NCBI GenBank assembly: GCA_013360215.1
Contig: JABWCP010000008.1
Coordinates: forward strand, 110,889 to 174,888
Direction: 5' to 3'
Length of the DNA: 64,000 nt
Origin: a bacterium
GTDB taxonomy: Bacteria > CLD3 > SB21
Made by a program: the position numbers and the translations under genes. Numbering within the stretch: the stretch's first letter is position 1; the number at the start of each line of letters is the position of its first letter. The notes under the pieces are model-generated. The model did not search any database. It saw only the letters and a program-made list of their open reading frames with translations, and was not told where the DNA came from. Of the stretch, positions 25,930-33,764 are shown one piece after another.

Positions 25930-28449
25930 ATGTTTGCTGAAGTTGTTTTTGACCTCGCGATCGAAACACGTTTTACGTATAGCATTCCCGACGCATGGGA
26001 ATCCGTCATTGTTCCCGGTTCGCGTGTACTGGCACCGTTTGGCCGCAAAAAAATCACCGGATATGTCGTAGCTTTATCCCGCCACAGCGAACGCGATCAG
26101 ATATTTCCGATACACGAAGCATTGGACCCTCTGCCGGCTTTCTCCGAAGATCTTTTGAAGTTAGCGGAATGGATCGCGGAGTATTATATGGCACCGCTCG
26201 GCCAGGTGCTCGGCGCTATGCTCCCGCCGGGTATGGAGCGTCACGGCGAAAAACTGTATGTGCTCAAAGCGGCAATTACCGATTTTGAAATCAAAAGCCT
26301 CAACAAAAGTAAGCCGGTACAATCCAAAATTCTCAAAGCGCTTTACGTTTATAAAAAACTCACGTTGCGCCAATTGGTCAAAAAAGTCGGTGCGCGCAAT
26401 TTGATTAAAAATTTGGACGAACTGTTGCGCTCGGCTGTCGTCGAAGAGCGGGATGTCATCAGCGATCAATTGGCTAATATACGAACGGATACCTGGGTTC
26501 GTCTCTCGCCGCTTCTGCTTGGCGACGAAGAGCGTTTTGTATGGGCTACAGACGAACTCAAAAAACGCGCTCCCAAACAAGCCGATATTTTATTCTACCT
26601 GGATGAAGCGACACGCCAGTCAGAAGATGAAGAGCCTTTTGCCCTACGCCAGGCCGAACTTCTGAAAATCACCGAGGCGCCGTATTCGGCGCTCATCGCA
26701 TTGGAGAAAAAAAACTGGATCGAACGGATCGAACGCGAAGTGATCCGCGACCCGTATCAACGCGACTACCCCAGACCCAACGACGTCACACTCAACGATC
26801 ATCAGGCGCAAGCTGTCACTGCGATTGCCGGCACATTACGGGAAAATAACTATTACACATGGTTACTCTACGGTGTGACGGGCAGCGGTAAAACGCAGGT
26901 TTATATTGAGAGCATTCGTCATACGCTGGCGCTCGGAAAAAATGCGATCGTGCTGGTACCCGAAATCGCACTGACCCCGCAAGCCGTAGAACGTTTCAAA
27001 GCGCATTTCGGCGATCAGGTCGCGGTACTCCACAGCCGTATGACGATGGGCGAACGATTTGACAGTTGGCGAAAGCTGCAGAGCGGACATTTTCGCATCG
27101 CCATCGGCGCACGTTCGGCCGTATTTGCACCGGTTCAGAATCTCGGATTGATCGTGGTTGATGAAGAGCACGAACACACATACAAACAACAGGATAATAT
27201 CCCCCCGTATCATGCCCGCGATGCGGCGATCATGCGCGCTTCGTTTTGTAAAGCGACGGTGATCCTCGGTTCTGCCACGCCCAGCATCGAGTCCTACTAT
27301 AACGCCACGACACAAAAATACGGCTTACTCAAGTTGCCCATTCGTATCAACGACGTCCCGATGCCGGAAGTGGAAGTTGTCAACATGCGGGAAGAATACG
27401 AAAAACATACGTCGGAGTGGCAGCCGATTCTCTCCCGCGCTTTACGCCAACGCATGAAGGAAGAATTGCAGCATCGTCGCCAGGCGATTCTTTTTCAAAA
27501 CCGGCGCGGCTATTCGAGTTCCGTCGAATGTTTTGACTGCGGTCATGTCGCCGAATGCCCGCGATGCAGTATCGCTCTTACGTATCACATCACCGGCCAC
27601 CGCTTACGATGCCACTATTGCGGATTTCATCAACCGATGTATTCGGTGTGCCCTCAATGCGACAGCCTGAATATTTTACAACAAGGTATCGGTACGCAAA
27701 AAGTTGAAGAGCAATTAAGGACATCCTTCCCCAATGCCGGCGTATTGCGGATGGACGTTGACAGCACGTCCGCCAAAGGTGCGCATCATCGCATTTTGGA
27801 GGAATTCAAAAATAAGAATGCGCTGATTTTATTGGGCACCCAGATGGTTACCAAAGGGTTGGATTTTGAAAACGTCACCGTCGTCGGTGTTATTTCGGCG
27901 GATACGAGTTTGTTGCTGCCGGATTTTCGCGCCGGCGAACGCACGTTTCAACTTCTCACGCAAGTTGCGGGGCGCGCCGGACGTAAAGATAAAATCGGAT
28001 ATGTGATCATACAAACCATGCACCCCGACCGCGCTGCGATCCGTCATGCTCGGCAGCATGATTTCATTTCGTTTTTCAACGAGGAAATTTCCATCCGTCA
28101 TGATTTGCTCTACCCGCCGTTCGGCCGATTAGTGCTGATTCAGATCCGTTCGGAAGACGAACAAAAAGCTGTTGAACTATCGGGTGTCTTTAGCGATATT
28201 CTTGCAGGCGAAATTAAACGCTATCCCGATCTGGCTTCCGGCGTGGCTCAATTGGGCCCGACACCGGCACCCATCGTGAAAATTCGAAATTATTTTCGTT
28301 ATCACATTTTATTGAAAGTGGACAAAGAAGCGGATCGGTCCGGTTCCCGTATCCGTTCTATTCTCCGGCATACGCGCAAACAAGTTATTTCCCGAATTCC
28401 ATCCGGAGCCGAAATTCGCATTGATGCGGATCCGCTTTCGTTACTTTAA
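25930..28449 (+). CDS. priA: Primosomal protein N' (replication restart helicase PriA)
   Basis: An 839-residue superfamily-2 helicase that reloads the replisome at stalled forks. An N-terminal fork-binding domain is followed by the helicase core. Walker A is Gly-Val-Thr-Gly-Ser-Gly-Lys-Thr with Lys321, the DEEH box is at residues 411-414, and Gly-Ser-Ala-Thr-Pro-Ser is motif III. The characteristic zinc-binding insert, with four CxxC pairs (Cys-Phe-Asp-Cys, Cys-Pro-Arg-Cys, Cys-His-Tyr-Cys, Cys-Pro-Gln-Cys), lies near residues 535-575. Gln-Val-Ala-Gly-Arg-Ala-Gly-Arg is motif VI. It is intact. A histidine kinase gene follows after 12 bases on the same strand. Confidence 0.96.
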   Translation: MFAEVVFDLAIETRFTYSIPDAWESVIVPGSRVLAPFGRKKITGYVVALSRHSERDQIFPIHEALDPLPAFSEDLLKLAEWIAEYYMAPLGQVLGAMLPPGMERHGEKLYVLKAAITDFEIKSLNKSKPVQSKILKALYVYKKLTLRQLVKKVGARNLIKNLDELLRSAVVEERDVISDQLANIRTDTWVRLSPLLLGDEERFVWATDELKKRAPKQADILFYLDEATRQSEDEEPFALRQAELLKITEAPYSALIALEKKNWIERIEREVIRDPYQRDYPRPNDVTLNDHQAQAVTAIAGTLRENNYYTWLLYGVTGSGKTQVYIESIRHTLALGKNAIVLVPEIALTPQAVERFKAHFGDQVAVLHSRMTMGERFDSWRKLQSGHFRIAIGARSAVFAPVQNLGLIVVDEEHEHTYKQQDNIPPYHARDAAIMRASFCKATVILGSATPSIESYYNATTQKYGLLKLPIRINDVPMPEVEVVNMREEYEKHTSEWQPILSRALRQRMKEELQHRRQAILFQNRRGYSSSVECFDCGHVAECPRCSIALTYHITGHRLRCHYCGFHQPMYSVCPQCDSLNILQQGIGTQKVEEQLRTSFPNAGVLRMDVDSTSAKGAHHRILEEFKNKNALILLGTQMVTKGLDFENVTVVGVISADTSLLLPDFRAGERTFQLLTQVAGRAGRKDKIGYVIIQTMHPDRAAIRHARQHDFISFFNEEISIRHDLLYPPFGRLVLIQIRSEDEQKAVELSGVFSDILAGEIKRYPDLASGVAQLGPTPAPIVKIRNYFRYHILLKVDKEADRSGSRIRSILRHTRKQVISRIPSGAEIRIDADPLSLL

Positions 28450-28461
28450 TCCGATAAAGTT

Positions 28462-29784
28462 ATGAGCAAACGATTTGAAGAAAAACGCGAAGCCTTTGAG
28501 ATACTCAACAAGGAACTCAGTGATCTCATACCGCTGGAGCAGCGCGTTCAAAAAAAGGATAAATCGCCTCATGTGGTAGATCCGCACGCGCATCTGCCCA
28601 ACGATCCCTCCAAAAGCGATGCGACCGGCGCCGTACCCAAAGAGTGGCTGGACGAACAAGCCGCGTTGCACGAAAAATATAAATTAGTCGAGCGCGTTTA
28701 TAAGTTTTACCGCAACATCATACAGAATATGAGTTCGAGCATTATCTGTATGGATATGGCCGGCCACATCACCTTCCTCAACGCCAACGCCGCCAAAACA
28801 CTGGAATATCAGGTCGAAGAATTGCTTGGTCATCCGATGACGGACATCGTCGCGGAACCCGGCCGTGAATCCAAGATCATTGATCGTATGCTCATCGGTA
28901 ACAAACGTTTTGAAAGTAAAGAGGTCGGTCTGATTGCCAAGTCCGGCGCCGTTTTACCGATCGGATTCAGCACCGCGCCGCTCATCGAAAATCACGAACA
29001 AATCGGCGTGATTATTACGTTTCGTGATCTGACAGAAATGAATCTGATGCGCAAACAAGTCGAACGAATGGATCGTCTGGCGACTTTGGGTGAGTTGGCC
29101 ACCGGTATTGCGCATGAAGTGCGCAACCCGCTCGGCGGCATCAAAACAGCGGCTCAGGTGCTCGAAGAGTCCTTCGAAGACAACGACCGCCGATTAGAAT
29201 TGGTAAGCCGTATCGTGCGTGAGATTGATCGCGTCAACCACTTACTGACGGATTTTTTCAAATTTGCCAAACCCGTCAAACCGACCCGCGATCACTTTGA
29301 TGTCGAATCGTTGATTGACGGCGTTTATCTTTTACTTGCGGCGCAAATGAATTCTAAAAAGATTCGATTTAAGGAAGATTTTTCCTCGACATTACCCAAA
29401 GTGTACGCCGATCCGCATCAGACTGAACAAGTATTGATGAACATCATTTTGAATGCCGTCCAAGCCATGCCGCAAGGGGGAGATATCATCGTACGTACAT
29501 ACACGACGACCGTCGGGGAAAGCAAAAGCATGATTCATCATACGGATGAATTTTTTGATAAAAACATTCCGTTTGTGGCGATCGAGATCAGCGATACGGG
29601 AGTCGGGATTCCGCAGGAAAATATCGAGAAAATATTCAATCCCTTTTATACCACCAAACCCGACGGCATGGGCCTCGGGTTGTCTATTTGCAATCGTTTA
29701 CTCACCGAAAATAACGGAAATCTGCACGTGGAAAGCGCCGTCGGCAAAGGCACCAAGTTTGTCATCATGCTGCCGACGCGTTAA
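28462..29784 (+). CDS. PAS-domain sensor histidine kinase (NtrB-like, soluble)
   Basis: A 440-residue kinase without membrane segments. A charged N-terminal region (1-75) precedes a PAS domain (about 82-195). Next is a HisKA dimerisation domain with His218 in Gly-Ile-Ala-His-Glu-Val-Arg-Asn-Pro-Leu, and an ATPase domain with an N box (Asn-Ile-Ile-Leu-Asn-Ala-Val-Gln), Asp-Thr-Gly-Val-Gly-Ile and Gly-Met-Gly-Leu-Gly-Leu-Ser. The layout is like NtrB/AtoS kinases that phosphorylate sigma-54 activators. No response regulator lies next to it, so the partner is unknown. It follows priA closely, and its 3' end overlaps the convergent DUF309 gene by 20 bases. Confidence 0.92.
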   Translation: MSKRFEEKREAFEILNKELSDLIPLEQRVQKKDKSPHVVDPHAHLPNDPSKSDATGAVPKEWLDEQAALHEKYKLVERVYKFYRNIIQNMSSSIICMDMAGHITFLNANAAKTLEYQVEELLGHPMTDIVAEPGRESKIIDRMLIGNKRFESKEVGLIAKSGAVLPIGFSTAPLIENHEQIGVIITFRDLTEMNLMRKQVERMDRLATLGELATGIAHEVRNPLGGIKTAAQVLEESFEDNDRRLELVSRIVREIDRVNHLLTDFFKFAKPVKPTRDHFDVESLIDGVYLLLAAQMNSKKIRFKEDFSSTLPKVYADPHQTEQVLMNIILNAVQAMPQGGDIIVRTYTTTVGESKSMIHHTDEFFDKNIPFVAIEISDTGVGIPQENIEKIFNPFYTTKPDGMGLGLSICNRLLTENNGNLHVESAVGKGTKFVIMLPTR

Positions 29785-30136
29785 AACGCAGCATCGGTAT
29801 GTGCGATTTTCGCATCCTATTAAAATCCGCTACCTCTCTGTAAAACACGATCAGATCATTGCGTATCGGGAGGTCGCTTGGCACACGCAATCCCGCATTC
29901 AATTTGACCAACCCTTTTTTCATCTGCAATTCATAACCGACCGCATTATTCCTGTCCAGATGATACAGCGCTACGGCGATATGGAGCACGCCTTGCAATA
30001 ATCGCTTAAGCGTTTCCTCATTCGTATCGCGCCAAAGCGTCTCGAGCGTTTCATGGCAGATGTAGAATTGTTTACGGTTAAACTCTTCTACCGCACGGAG
30101 CCATAACGCATGCTGCTTGAGGGTTAGCGGGTTCAA
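29765..30136 (-). CDS. DUF309 domain protein
   Basis: A 123-residue helical protein of the DUF309 family. It has the typical Phe-Asn-Arg-Lys-Gln-Phe-Tyr-Ile-Cys-His-Glu-Thr-Leu-Glu-Thr-Leu-Trp stretch (about 19-35), the Leu-Leu-Gln-Gly-Val-Leu-His-Ile-Ala-Val-Ala-Leu-Tyr-His-Leu helix and the Lys-Gly-Leu-Val-Lys-Leu segment. The conserved Cys-His-Glu suggests a metal or active site, but no activity is established. The probable start is a TTG that overlaps the TGA stop of the upstream CBS gene (TTGA), implying coupled translation. Its end overlaps the histidine kinase end on the other strand. Confidence 0.87.
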   Translation of the reverse strand: MNPLTLKQHALWLRAVEEFNRKQFYICHETLETLWRDTNEETLKRLLQGVLHIAVALYHLDRNNAVGYELQMKKGLVKLNAGLRVPSDLPIRNDLIVFYREVADFNRMRKSHIPMLRFNASAA

Positions 30137-30579
30137 ACGGTGGCCGGCATATCGTGAATATACGCATTCATCATTTTGAGTTCGGCGTCTTTTTCTTCCA
30201 GATTGGTTTCAAGCAAATCGCGCACGGAGATCATACCGAGAAATTTTTCGCCTTCCACGACCGGCAAATGCCGCGAGTTAACGCGTTTCATACGTTCCAT
30301 GCATACATCGTAAGATTCACCGGCGGAAGCGACGGCGACGTTTTTTGTCATCACTGTCTCGATGGTCAGCGCGCGCGGATCCAGCCCTTGCAACACAACG
30401 CGTTTGAGCAAATCGCGTTCGGAAAACACGCCCCGAAGTCGCATCGTGGCGGAGCTGTCAACGATACAAATCGCACCGATGTTTTTGGAAGCCATCAGTT
30501 GGATCACATCAAACACGTTGGTACCTAATGTCACGGAATACGGTTCGCGCCCGGAGATAATAGCACTTACGGTTTTCAC
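30133..30579 (-). CDS. Tandem CBS-domain protein
   Basis: The GTG at 30579 is chosen as start because an ideal AGGAGG lies five bases before it; the frame open further upstream is not family-like. The resulting 148-residue protein is a single Bateman module. CBS1 is about residues 8-65 (Gly-Val-Phe-Ser-Glu-Arg-Asp-Leu at its end) and CBS2 about 75-130 (Gly-Met-Ile-Ser-Val-Arg-Asp-Leu). A Met-Thr-Lys-Asn motif opens the second repeat. Such proteins bind adenine nucleotides and act as energy sensors, often for unknown partners. It is translationally coupled to the DUF309 gene. Confidence 0.9.
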   Translation of the reverse strand: MKTVSAIISGREPYSVTLGTNVFDVIQLMASKNIGAICIVDSSATMRLRGVFSERDLLKRVVLQGLDPRALTIETVMTKNVAVASAGESYDVCMERMKRVNSRHLPVVEGEKFLGMISVRDLLETNLEEKDAELKMMNAYIHDMPATV

Positions 30580-30683
30580 GGCAACCTCCTTGGTTGGTTG
30601 CAAAAGACGGTTGTTTAAGAATAATGAGAAAGAAAGGCGGGTAAAATATAAACGCAAAAGCTGATGATGTCAATAAGCGCGCA

Positions 30684-31124
30684 TCAATCTTCCGTACGGG
30701 GAAACTCCATGGCCAGAAGGATAAACGATATGCCCCAAAGCCCCATACCTTGAACGTACGGCGCACCAAAAGCAAGAATACTGCAACCGAGTAACCCGAT
30801 CATTTCCGCAACGGCAAAAAGTAAAATTGAACGTTTGATCCGCTCCTGTTCGGCCGCTTTCGGATCATGCGAAAGTTCCGCGACGGTTATGTCTCTTTTT
30901 TGCCGAAGAAAAACAAAAGCCACGGCCGCACCGGCAGCGATGAACATAAAAATATAATGCATAGGAAAAGGCAATGAGGACAAACTCTCATTTTCTTTTT
31001 CACCCAAAGTCGGAAGAATCACCAGATGCACTACCGCCACAAAAACAAACAACGAAAATATCACTGCACCCCAAATGATACGCAGAATAGGGAGTTTGGT
31101 GTTGGGTGGGTTGATTTCACTCAT
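30684..31124 (-). CDS. Membrane protein with about four helices, unknown
   Basis: A 146-residue protein with hydrophobic segments at roughly 12-34, 52-72, 93-113 and 118-138, and a charged cytoplasmic loop between helices two and three. No family is recognised. A GGAGATAACC before the ATG at 31124 is a good ribosome-binding site. It lies 105 bases upstream of the CBS gene and could share its transcript. A short overlapping frame upstream (31117-31308) is listed separately as doubtful. Confidence 0.6.
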   Translation of the reverse strand: MSEINPPNTKLPILRIIWGAVIFSLFVFVAVVHLVILPTLGEKENESLSSLPFPMHYIFMFIAAGAAVAFVFLRQKRDITVAELSHDPKAAEQERIKRSILLFAVAEMIGLLGCSILAFGAPYVQGMGLWGISFILLAMEFPRTED

Positions 31125-31308
31125 GGTTATCTCCGTTACAACTTTTGTTGTTTTGATGCCGAATTATATACCCCTCCGCTTGTAGCATGGTAATGCATTG
31201 CTTTTGATGTTGTTTTATGTTTTCAACACTTTCCCGAGATTGATCTTTCCAGCAATCCGAGTATATTAAAAAAATAAATAGCCTGTCATAGTCGACAAGT
31301 TGTAACAT
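31117..31308 (-). CDS. Doubtful small ORF upstream of the membrane-protein gene
   Basis: A 63-codon frame with an ATG at 31308, preceded by GGAAG, that overlaps the next gene start by eight bases. The peptide is hydrophilic, has two Cys in the last 40 residues, and has no recognised domain. The overlap with the downstream start favours a real coupled leader or small protein, but the composition is not convincing. Confidence 0.25.
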   Translation of the reverse strand: MLQLVDYDRLFIFLIYSDCWKDQSRESVENIKQHQKQCITMLQAEGYIIRHQNNKSCNGDNHE

Positions 31309-31537
31309 CAGCTTCCGTTAGTCTTACGGCTTTTATTTTACGGGTTTGTCTATGCGCGCTGATTGTATTTTTTTAATCTTGTTTAGCAAAAAAAGTTTTA
31401 ACTGCATACCCATCCATGGTTTTTTAATTACCCTGTGGACTTTTCATAATACCTATTGATTGAGGTTCAGTACTTGCAAAAGCGGATAATATAAAACTTT
31501 AGCAAACGTCTAAAAAATACTTGTTCTTAAGCTTGTG

Positions 31538-32470
31538 TTAAAGTCCGATATCAATTCTCAATTGCTTTAAATTTAATTCGGCAGAGTACAACTCGCCAAC
31601 TAAATCGTTTGCTATAAATTTATATCTATCTTGATATTCCGTAAATGAGTTAATGACCTGAGAGTATTTCTTTGAGTCATTTGCAATTACATATAATCCA
31701 ACATTTGAATAATCCATTAATGTTGCCATTCTGCCAACACCGCTCCAAACCCCCGTCGACAACTCAACTTCAAAAGCATATTCAGGAATATAATTATTAC
31801 CTCTAGTTTTAAACCAAATGACATCAATTTGTCTTAATAAATCATAGTCTGAAAATTGTAACTCGGGACAAGTCTTAAGAGTTGAAACTTCTTCAAGATT
31901 CTTGTCGTTAAATTTTCTGGATTTATCTGGGCAAAATGTCTGGTACCCCCTTATATTTCCGATTTCTAATAAGCGGCCTTGTAATACCGAATGCAAACTT
32001 TCCTCAACAGTTTTAGGCTTCTCATTTTCATCAAACTTTGGTGGTGATAGAAGTAGATCCCAATTATTGATGAAAGTTTTACATTCAAGCCTATTAGACC
32101 TCCCCGATAATACTATATTCAGGTCTTGGTCAATGTTGATTTTATATTCTCCATTTCTATCGTGACTAATTTGGTGAAGGTGATTGAAAAGTAATTTTGC
32201 AGGAATAATAACTATTCTTTCTATTGAGCCACAAATAAAAGCAATGAATGGGTTTTCTAGATTAGCTATTTCTTCAACTGTTATATAGTTAATTCCAAAA
32301 AAATATCGCTTATTACCATCTGAAGATGCCCTTACTAAAACATTCGCGTCTCCAATCTTGTACGTCCTTGATTTCAAAACTTTAATTAATTCAACATTTG
32401 CATTAAACTGCTTTGCCATTCTTAAAAATGAATTCGCCAATAAGTCTGATGGAGAAATCTTTTTACCCAT
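31538..32470 (-). CDS. Probable restriction endonuclease (PD-(D/E)xK-like) of a broken R-M locus
   Basis: A 310-residue product, last gene of a three-gene overlapping set with a truncated DNA methylase. The C-terminal region has Gln-Ile-Asp-Val-Ile-Trp, then Glu-Tyr-Ala-Phe-Glu-Val-Glu-Leu-Ser-Thr-Gly-Val. This fits a nuclease core with Asp about residue 215 and a Glu-Val-Glu pair about 235-237. After it comes a Gly-Arg-Met-Ala-Thr-Leu segment and Tyr-Val-Ile-Ala-Asn-Asp. This Phe-Glu-Val-Glu plus Ser-Thr arrangement is seen in nuclease partners of HTH-containing methylases. Strong AT bias marks it as transferred. The activity assignment is by motif and context. It overlaps the preceding small gene by eight bases. 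Confidence 0.6.
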   Translation of the reverse strand: MGKKISPSDLLANSFLRMAKQFNANVELIKVLKSRTYKIGDANVLVRASSDGNKRYFFGINYITVEEIANLENPFIAFICGSIERIVIIPAKLLFNHLHQISHDRNGEYKINIDQDLNIVLSGRSNRLECKTFINNWDLLLSPPKFDENEKPKTVEESLHSVLQGRLLEIGNIRGYQTFCPDKSRKFNDKNLEEVSTLKTCPELQFSDYDLLRQIDVIWFKTRGNNYIPEYAFEVELSTGVWSGVGRMATLMDYSNVGLYVIANDSKKYSQVINSFTEYQDRYKFIANDLVGELYSAELNLKQLRIDIGL

Positions 32471-32732
32471 TATTGCTTTTATCCATTATTTCTAAGAAAA
32501 CACCGTAATATATGTATCTTAAATTTTCACCTGCACCAAACTCAAGAAGTTTTTTCGCTTTTGTGTACTCTTCTTCGTTCATTTCCCTACCTAAATAATG
32601 AAGCGCTTCTTCACGCAAATCTTCTTTTGTAATTCTAAATAGAACTTCGTTATCTGCTTCCATAAAAATTTCAGTGATTTCGAGATTTTGTGATTTCGAG
32701 ATTTTGTGATTTTGTGATTTCGAATCAAACAC
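32463..32732 (-). CDS. Small protein of the broken R-M locus, unknown
   Basis: An 89-codon frame from a GTG at 32732; an ATG at 32663 giving 66 residues is the better start, because the first 23 codons simply translate a tandem repeat. The core (Phe-Arg-Ile-Thr-Lys-Glu-Asp-Leu-Arg-Glu-Glu-Ala, then Leu-Gly-Arg-Glu-Met-Asn-Glu-Glu-Glu-Tyr) resembles a type of small acidic phage or accessory protein with no assigned role. It overlaps both neighbours by a few bases. It does not look like the missing second half of the methylase. Confidence 0.5.
   Translation of the reverse strand: MFDSKSQNHKISKSQNLEITEIFMEADNEVLFRITKEDLREEALHYLGREMNEEEYTKAKKLLEFGAGENLRYIYYGVFLEIMDKSNNG
32674..32723. repeat. Degenerate 8-bp tandem repeat at the methylase truncation point
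   Basis: About six units of the pattern G(T/A)GATTT(C/T) run head to tail, arranged as two perfect 16-bp copies of GTGATTTCGAGATTTT followed by shorter units. The array begins one base after the stop codon of the truncated methylase gene. An 8-bp unit changes reading frame when copy number changes. Confidence 0.85.
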
Positions 32733-33261
32733 TAACCAAATCGTACTTCATGAGTTTACTATTCGATATAAGCGAATTAAACAATGAAACGTCTATACCG
32801 ACAGCATGCATGCCTTGCTCCGAGCTTTGAACAAGTGTTGTCCCACTACCGCAAAACGGATCAAGAATCACATCGCCTTCCTTGAAGTAAGTTCGCTTTT
32901 TGAAATTATCCGTATGTTTGTCAATAAAGTATTCTACAAGTTGCGGTATAAATTTTCCTTTATAGGGATGCAACCTGTGAACGTGTTTAGTCGTTTCTGA
33001 TTCTTTGTATTGATCAAATGATAATGCCCAATTTAGATCGGAACCCAAATGATTTTTCCATGAATTTTCGCGATTCCTTTTAAATTCACTATAATAGCTT
33101 ATAAGTTCTTCCCGAGAAATAAGCGTAGATCCGTTTTCACCGATTTTTTTTATACGCCCGTATTGAATCAAATAAGCGATATTAGATGTAGATACATCCT
33201 TTCCTGTATACTCTGTAGCCCAATGACTAGCTTCTTTTATTGTAAACAATTTATCTTTCAT
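32725..33261 (-). CDS. Truncated DNA methyltransferase with N-terminal HTH (motif I retained, catalytic half lost)
   Basis: About 178 residues from the ATG at 33261 (a GTG at 33282 overlapping the smpB stop is an alternative). An N-terminal excisionase-like helix-turn-helix (Ile-Lys-Glu-Ala-Ser-His-Trp-Ala ... Tyr-Gly-Arg-Ile-Lys-Lys) is followed by His-Arg-Leu-His-Pro-Tyr-Lys-Gly-Lys-Phe-Ile-Pro-Gln-Leu and the SAM motif Asp-Pro-Phe-Cys-Gly-Ser-Gly-Thr-Thr. Full-size relatives continue for several hundred residues to a Ser-Pro-Pro-Tyr catalytic motif. Here the chain stops shortly after motif I, where an 8-bp repeat begins. No remaining catalytic half is present in the window, so this gene should be inactive. 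It lies just after smpB in the same direction. Confidence 0.8.
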   Translation of the reverse strand: MKDKLFTIKEASHWATEYTGKDVSTSNIAYLIQYGRIKKIGENGSTLISREELISYYSEFKRNRENSWKNHLGSDLNWALSFDQYKESETTKHVHRLHPYKGKFIPQLVEYFIDKHTDNFKKRTYFKEGDVILDPFCGSGTTLVQSSEQGMHAVGIDVSLFNSLISNSKLMKYDLVSV

Positions 33262-33281
33262 ACATGTCCGTTTATTTGCCA

Positions 33282-33761
33282 CTACCTTACTTTATATTCG
33301 CGTTGTTCGGTACGCTTCTGATCTTTTTTCGCTATGGCTTCACGTTTATCGTACAGTTTTTTTCCGCGTGCTACGGCAAGCTGGACTTTGATGCGGTTAC
33401 GCTCGTTGAAATAAACCGACAGCGGTACCAGTGTCATGCCCTTTTCCTGGACTTGCCGTTCGAGTTTACGAATCTGCACCCGATGCAAAAGTAGTTTACG
33501 CGGACGGTATTCTTCATGATTATTGTAGTTGGCTTGTTTGTATTCGGGAATGTGCATGTGATATAATATGACTTCACCGTTTTCGATGCGCGCATGGCAG
33601 TCCTGAATATTGATTTTACCTTCCCGTAAAACCTTGACCTCACTCCCGGTCAGCGCAATACCTGCTTCCAGTGTATCAATAATTTCAAATTCAAATCGCG
33701 CTTTGCGATTGGTCGCAATAGATTTGTATTCGTATTTCTTTTTTTCCGTTGCCGTCGCCAT
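33282..33761 (-). CDS. smpB: SsrA-binding protein SmpB
   Basis: A 159-residue tmRNA-binding protein for trans-translation rescue of stalled ribosomes. It shows the OB-fold landmarks Asn-Arg-Lys-Ala-Arg-Phe-Glu, Gly-Ile-Ala-Leu-Thr-Gly-Ser-Glu-Val-Lys (about 36-45), Arg-Pro-Arg-Lys-Leu-Leu-Leu-His and Leu-Val-Pro-Leu-Ser-Val-Tyr-Phe. The basic C-terminal tail includes the Gly-Lys-Lys-Leu-Tyr-Asp-Lys-Arg motif. The start ATG at 33761 lies three bases after the glycosyltransferase stop. It ends the conserved leftward run; the broken R-M locus begins directly behind it. No tmRNA gene was seen in the window. Confidence 0.96.
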   Translation of the reverse strand: MATATEKKKYEYKSIATNRKARFEFEIIDTLEAGIALTGSEVKVLREGKINIQDCHARIENGEVILYHMHIPEYKQANYNNHEEYRPRKLLLHRVQIRKLERQVQEKGMTLVPLSVYFNERNRIKVQLAVARGKKLYDKREAIAKKDQKRTEQREYKVR

Positions 33762-33764
33762 AGA

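Noticed and set aside
31317..31345. Terminator-like CCGT / ACGG dyad followed by a T-rich run
   Set aside because: The stem is only four base pairs long, too weak to support a terminator call.
33261..33761. tmRNA (ssrA) next to smpB as insertion site of the R-M locus
   Set aside because: No tmRNA-like sequence, tRNA-like ends or attachment-site duplication could be found around smpB.
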